Shown here: in pieces, positions 6,052 through 6,344 of the stretch
Position numbering within the stretch: position 1 is the first letter of the stretch
How the letters are laid out: the number at the start of each line of letters is the position of its first letter
Origin: a bacterium
GTDB lineage: Bacteria; Bacteroidota; Bacteroidia; Bacteroidales; UBA932
Assembly: GCA_004561775.1 (NCBI GenBank)
Contig: SFUD01000130.1
Span: 1-6,344, forward strand
DNA: 6,344 nt
Direction: 5' to 3'
Notes under the pieces: model-generated
Database searches by the model: none
Told to the model about the DNA's origin: nothing
What the model saw: only the letters and a program-made list of their open reading frames with translations
Translations under genes and position numbers: made by a program

Positions 6052-6064
6052 TGCTAAAGTAGCA
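6052..6064 (-). promoter_or_regulatory. Candidate clpC -7 element within a short palindrome
   Basis: On the minus strand TACTTTAG (6061-6054) matches TAnnTTTG at all but one fixed position and lies 20 nt before the clpC start. It sits inside TGCTAAAGTAGCA (plus strand, 6052-6064), an inverted repeat with 5-bp arms and a 3-nt centre. No good TTTG lies 19-21 nt upstream. The overlap of a palindrome with the expected -7 position could mean repressor control, but short palindromes in AT-rich DNA also arise by chance. Confidence 0.38.
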
Positions 6065-6069
6065 ATAAT

Positions 6070-6101
6070 CTTGCAATTCTTTTAAAATAATCGTAATTTT
6101 G
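6070..6101 (+). promoter_or_regulatory. Promoter of gyrA, Bacteroidetes type
   Basis: CTTG (6070-6073), 20-nt spacer, TAATTTTG (6094-6101). The -7 element is an exact TAnnTTTG match and the -33 element differs at one base. Transcription would start near 6108, giving a leader of about 30 nt to the ATG at 6138. A purine-rich GGAAG at 6126-6130 lies 7 nt before the start and could help ribosome binding. Confidence 0.72.
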
Positions 6102-6137
6102 AACTTTATTTGGATAATATTATTCGGAAGAAATTAC

Positions 6138-6344
6138 ATGGAAAAAGAAGAGACTTTGGGTAGAATTCAACGCATCAACATAGAGGACCATATGAAGAGT
6201 TCTTATATAGATTACTCTATGTCTGTGATTGTTGCAAGAGCATTGCCCGATGTTAGGGATGGATTGAAGCCGGTTCAGCGACGTGTTCTCTTTGGAATGA
6301 ATGAGTTGGGTCTTGCCTCCGGTGGTCAGAACAGAAAATCTGCT
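6138..6344 (+). CDS. gyrA: DNA gyrase subunit A, N-terminal 69 codons (gene continues past the window)
   Basis: GyrA is the breakage-reunion subunit of DNA gyrase, which introduces negative supercoils with GyrB. The frame opens with ATG 6138 and stays open to the last base. 'INIEDHMKSSYIDYSMSVIV' (14-32) and 'ARALPDVRDGLKP' (33-45) are the classic GyrA opening. They differ from the Bacteroidetes ParC form, which I recall as 'LDYASYVILERAVP'. The 'KSA' just before the end normally precedes the quinolone-resistance-determining region and the catalytic tyrosine, so neither can be assessed. Oddity: residue 47 is Gln in 'KPVQRR', where GyrA usually has His and ParC has Gln. The following 'LASGGQNRKSA' also differs from the more usual 'SDKPYKKSA'. 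The gene has its own promoter and is divergent from clpC. Confidence 0.94.
   Translation, partial: MEKEETLGRIQRINIEDHMKSSYIDYSMSVIVARALPDVRDGLKPVQRRVLFGMNELGLASGGQNRKSA

Overview
The window looks like chromosomal DNA from a member of the Bacteroidota, probably order Bacteroidales. Three things point there. Promoter-like sequences fit the Bacteroidetes form TTTG-N19-21-TAnnTTTG rather than TTGACA/TATAAT. Most starts lack a clear Shine-Dalgarno sequence and sit behind AT-rich leaders. A clpC gene lies divergent to gyrA. The genus cannot be fixed from the sequence alone.

Layout from left to right. (1) Positions 1-365, minus strand: the first 121 codons of a gene that runs off the left edge, probably an ImmA/IrrE-type metallopeptidase with a degenerate HTH-like N-terminus. 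(2) 366-917: about 550 bp with no convincing gene, containing a perfect 10-bp hairpin. (3) 918-1093, minus strand: a complete tRNA-Lys(UUU) unit with a near-ideal Bacteroidetes promoter, a 73-nt tRNA body without encoded CCA, and an intrinsic terminator. (4) 1169-2347, plus strand: a 392-aa protein with a GNAT-like C-terminal half of unknown substrate, interrupted by seven copies of a Cys/Gln-rich 8-residue repeat. (5) 2484-3572, plus strand: a CobD-type L-threonine-O-3-phosphate decarboxylase (cobalamin nucleotide-loop synthesis), interrupted by a Gly/Asn-rich 5-residue repeat. (6) 3664-6033, minus strand, convergent with cobD: the AAA+ unfoldase ClpC, apparently short at its C-terminus. (7) 6138-6344, plus strand: the first 69 codons of gyrA, with its own promoter in the clpC-gyrA intergenic region.

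The genes do not form one pathway. They are single-gene units: a tRNA, a B12 step, protein quality control and DNA topology. The most unusual signal is that two adjacent, unrelated genes each carry an in-frame tandem repeat (24-bp and 15-bp units, both multiples of three) inserted between conserved blocks of an otherwise ordinary protein. This suggests a lineage-specific process that expands small in-frame minisatellites in protein loops. I did not find a defence system, CRISPR array or complete mobile element. The left part (truncated ImmA-like gene plus orphan DNA beside a tRNA 3' end) could be the edge of an integrated element, but no integrase or att duplication is visible.
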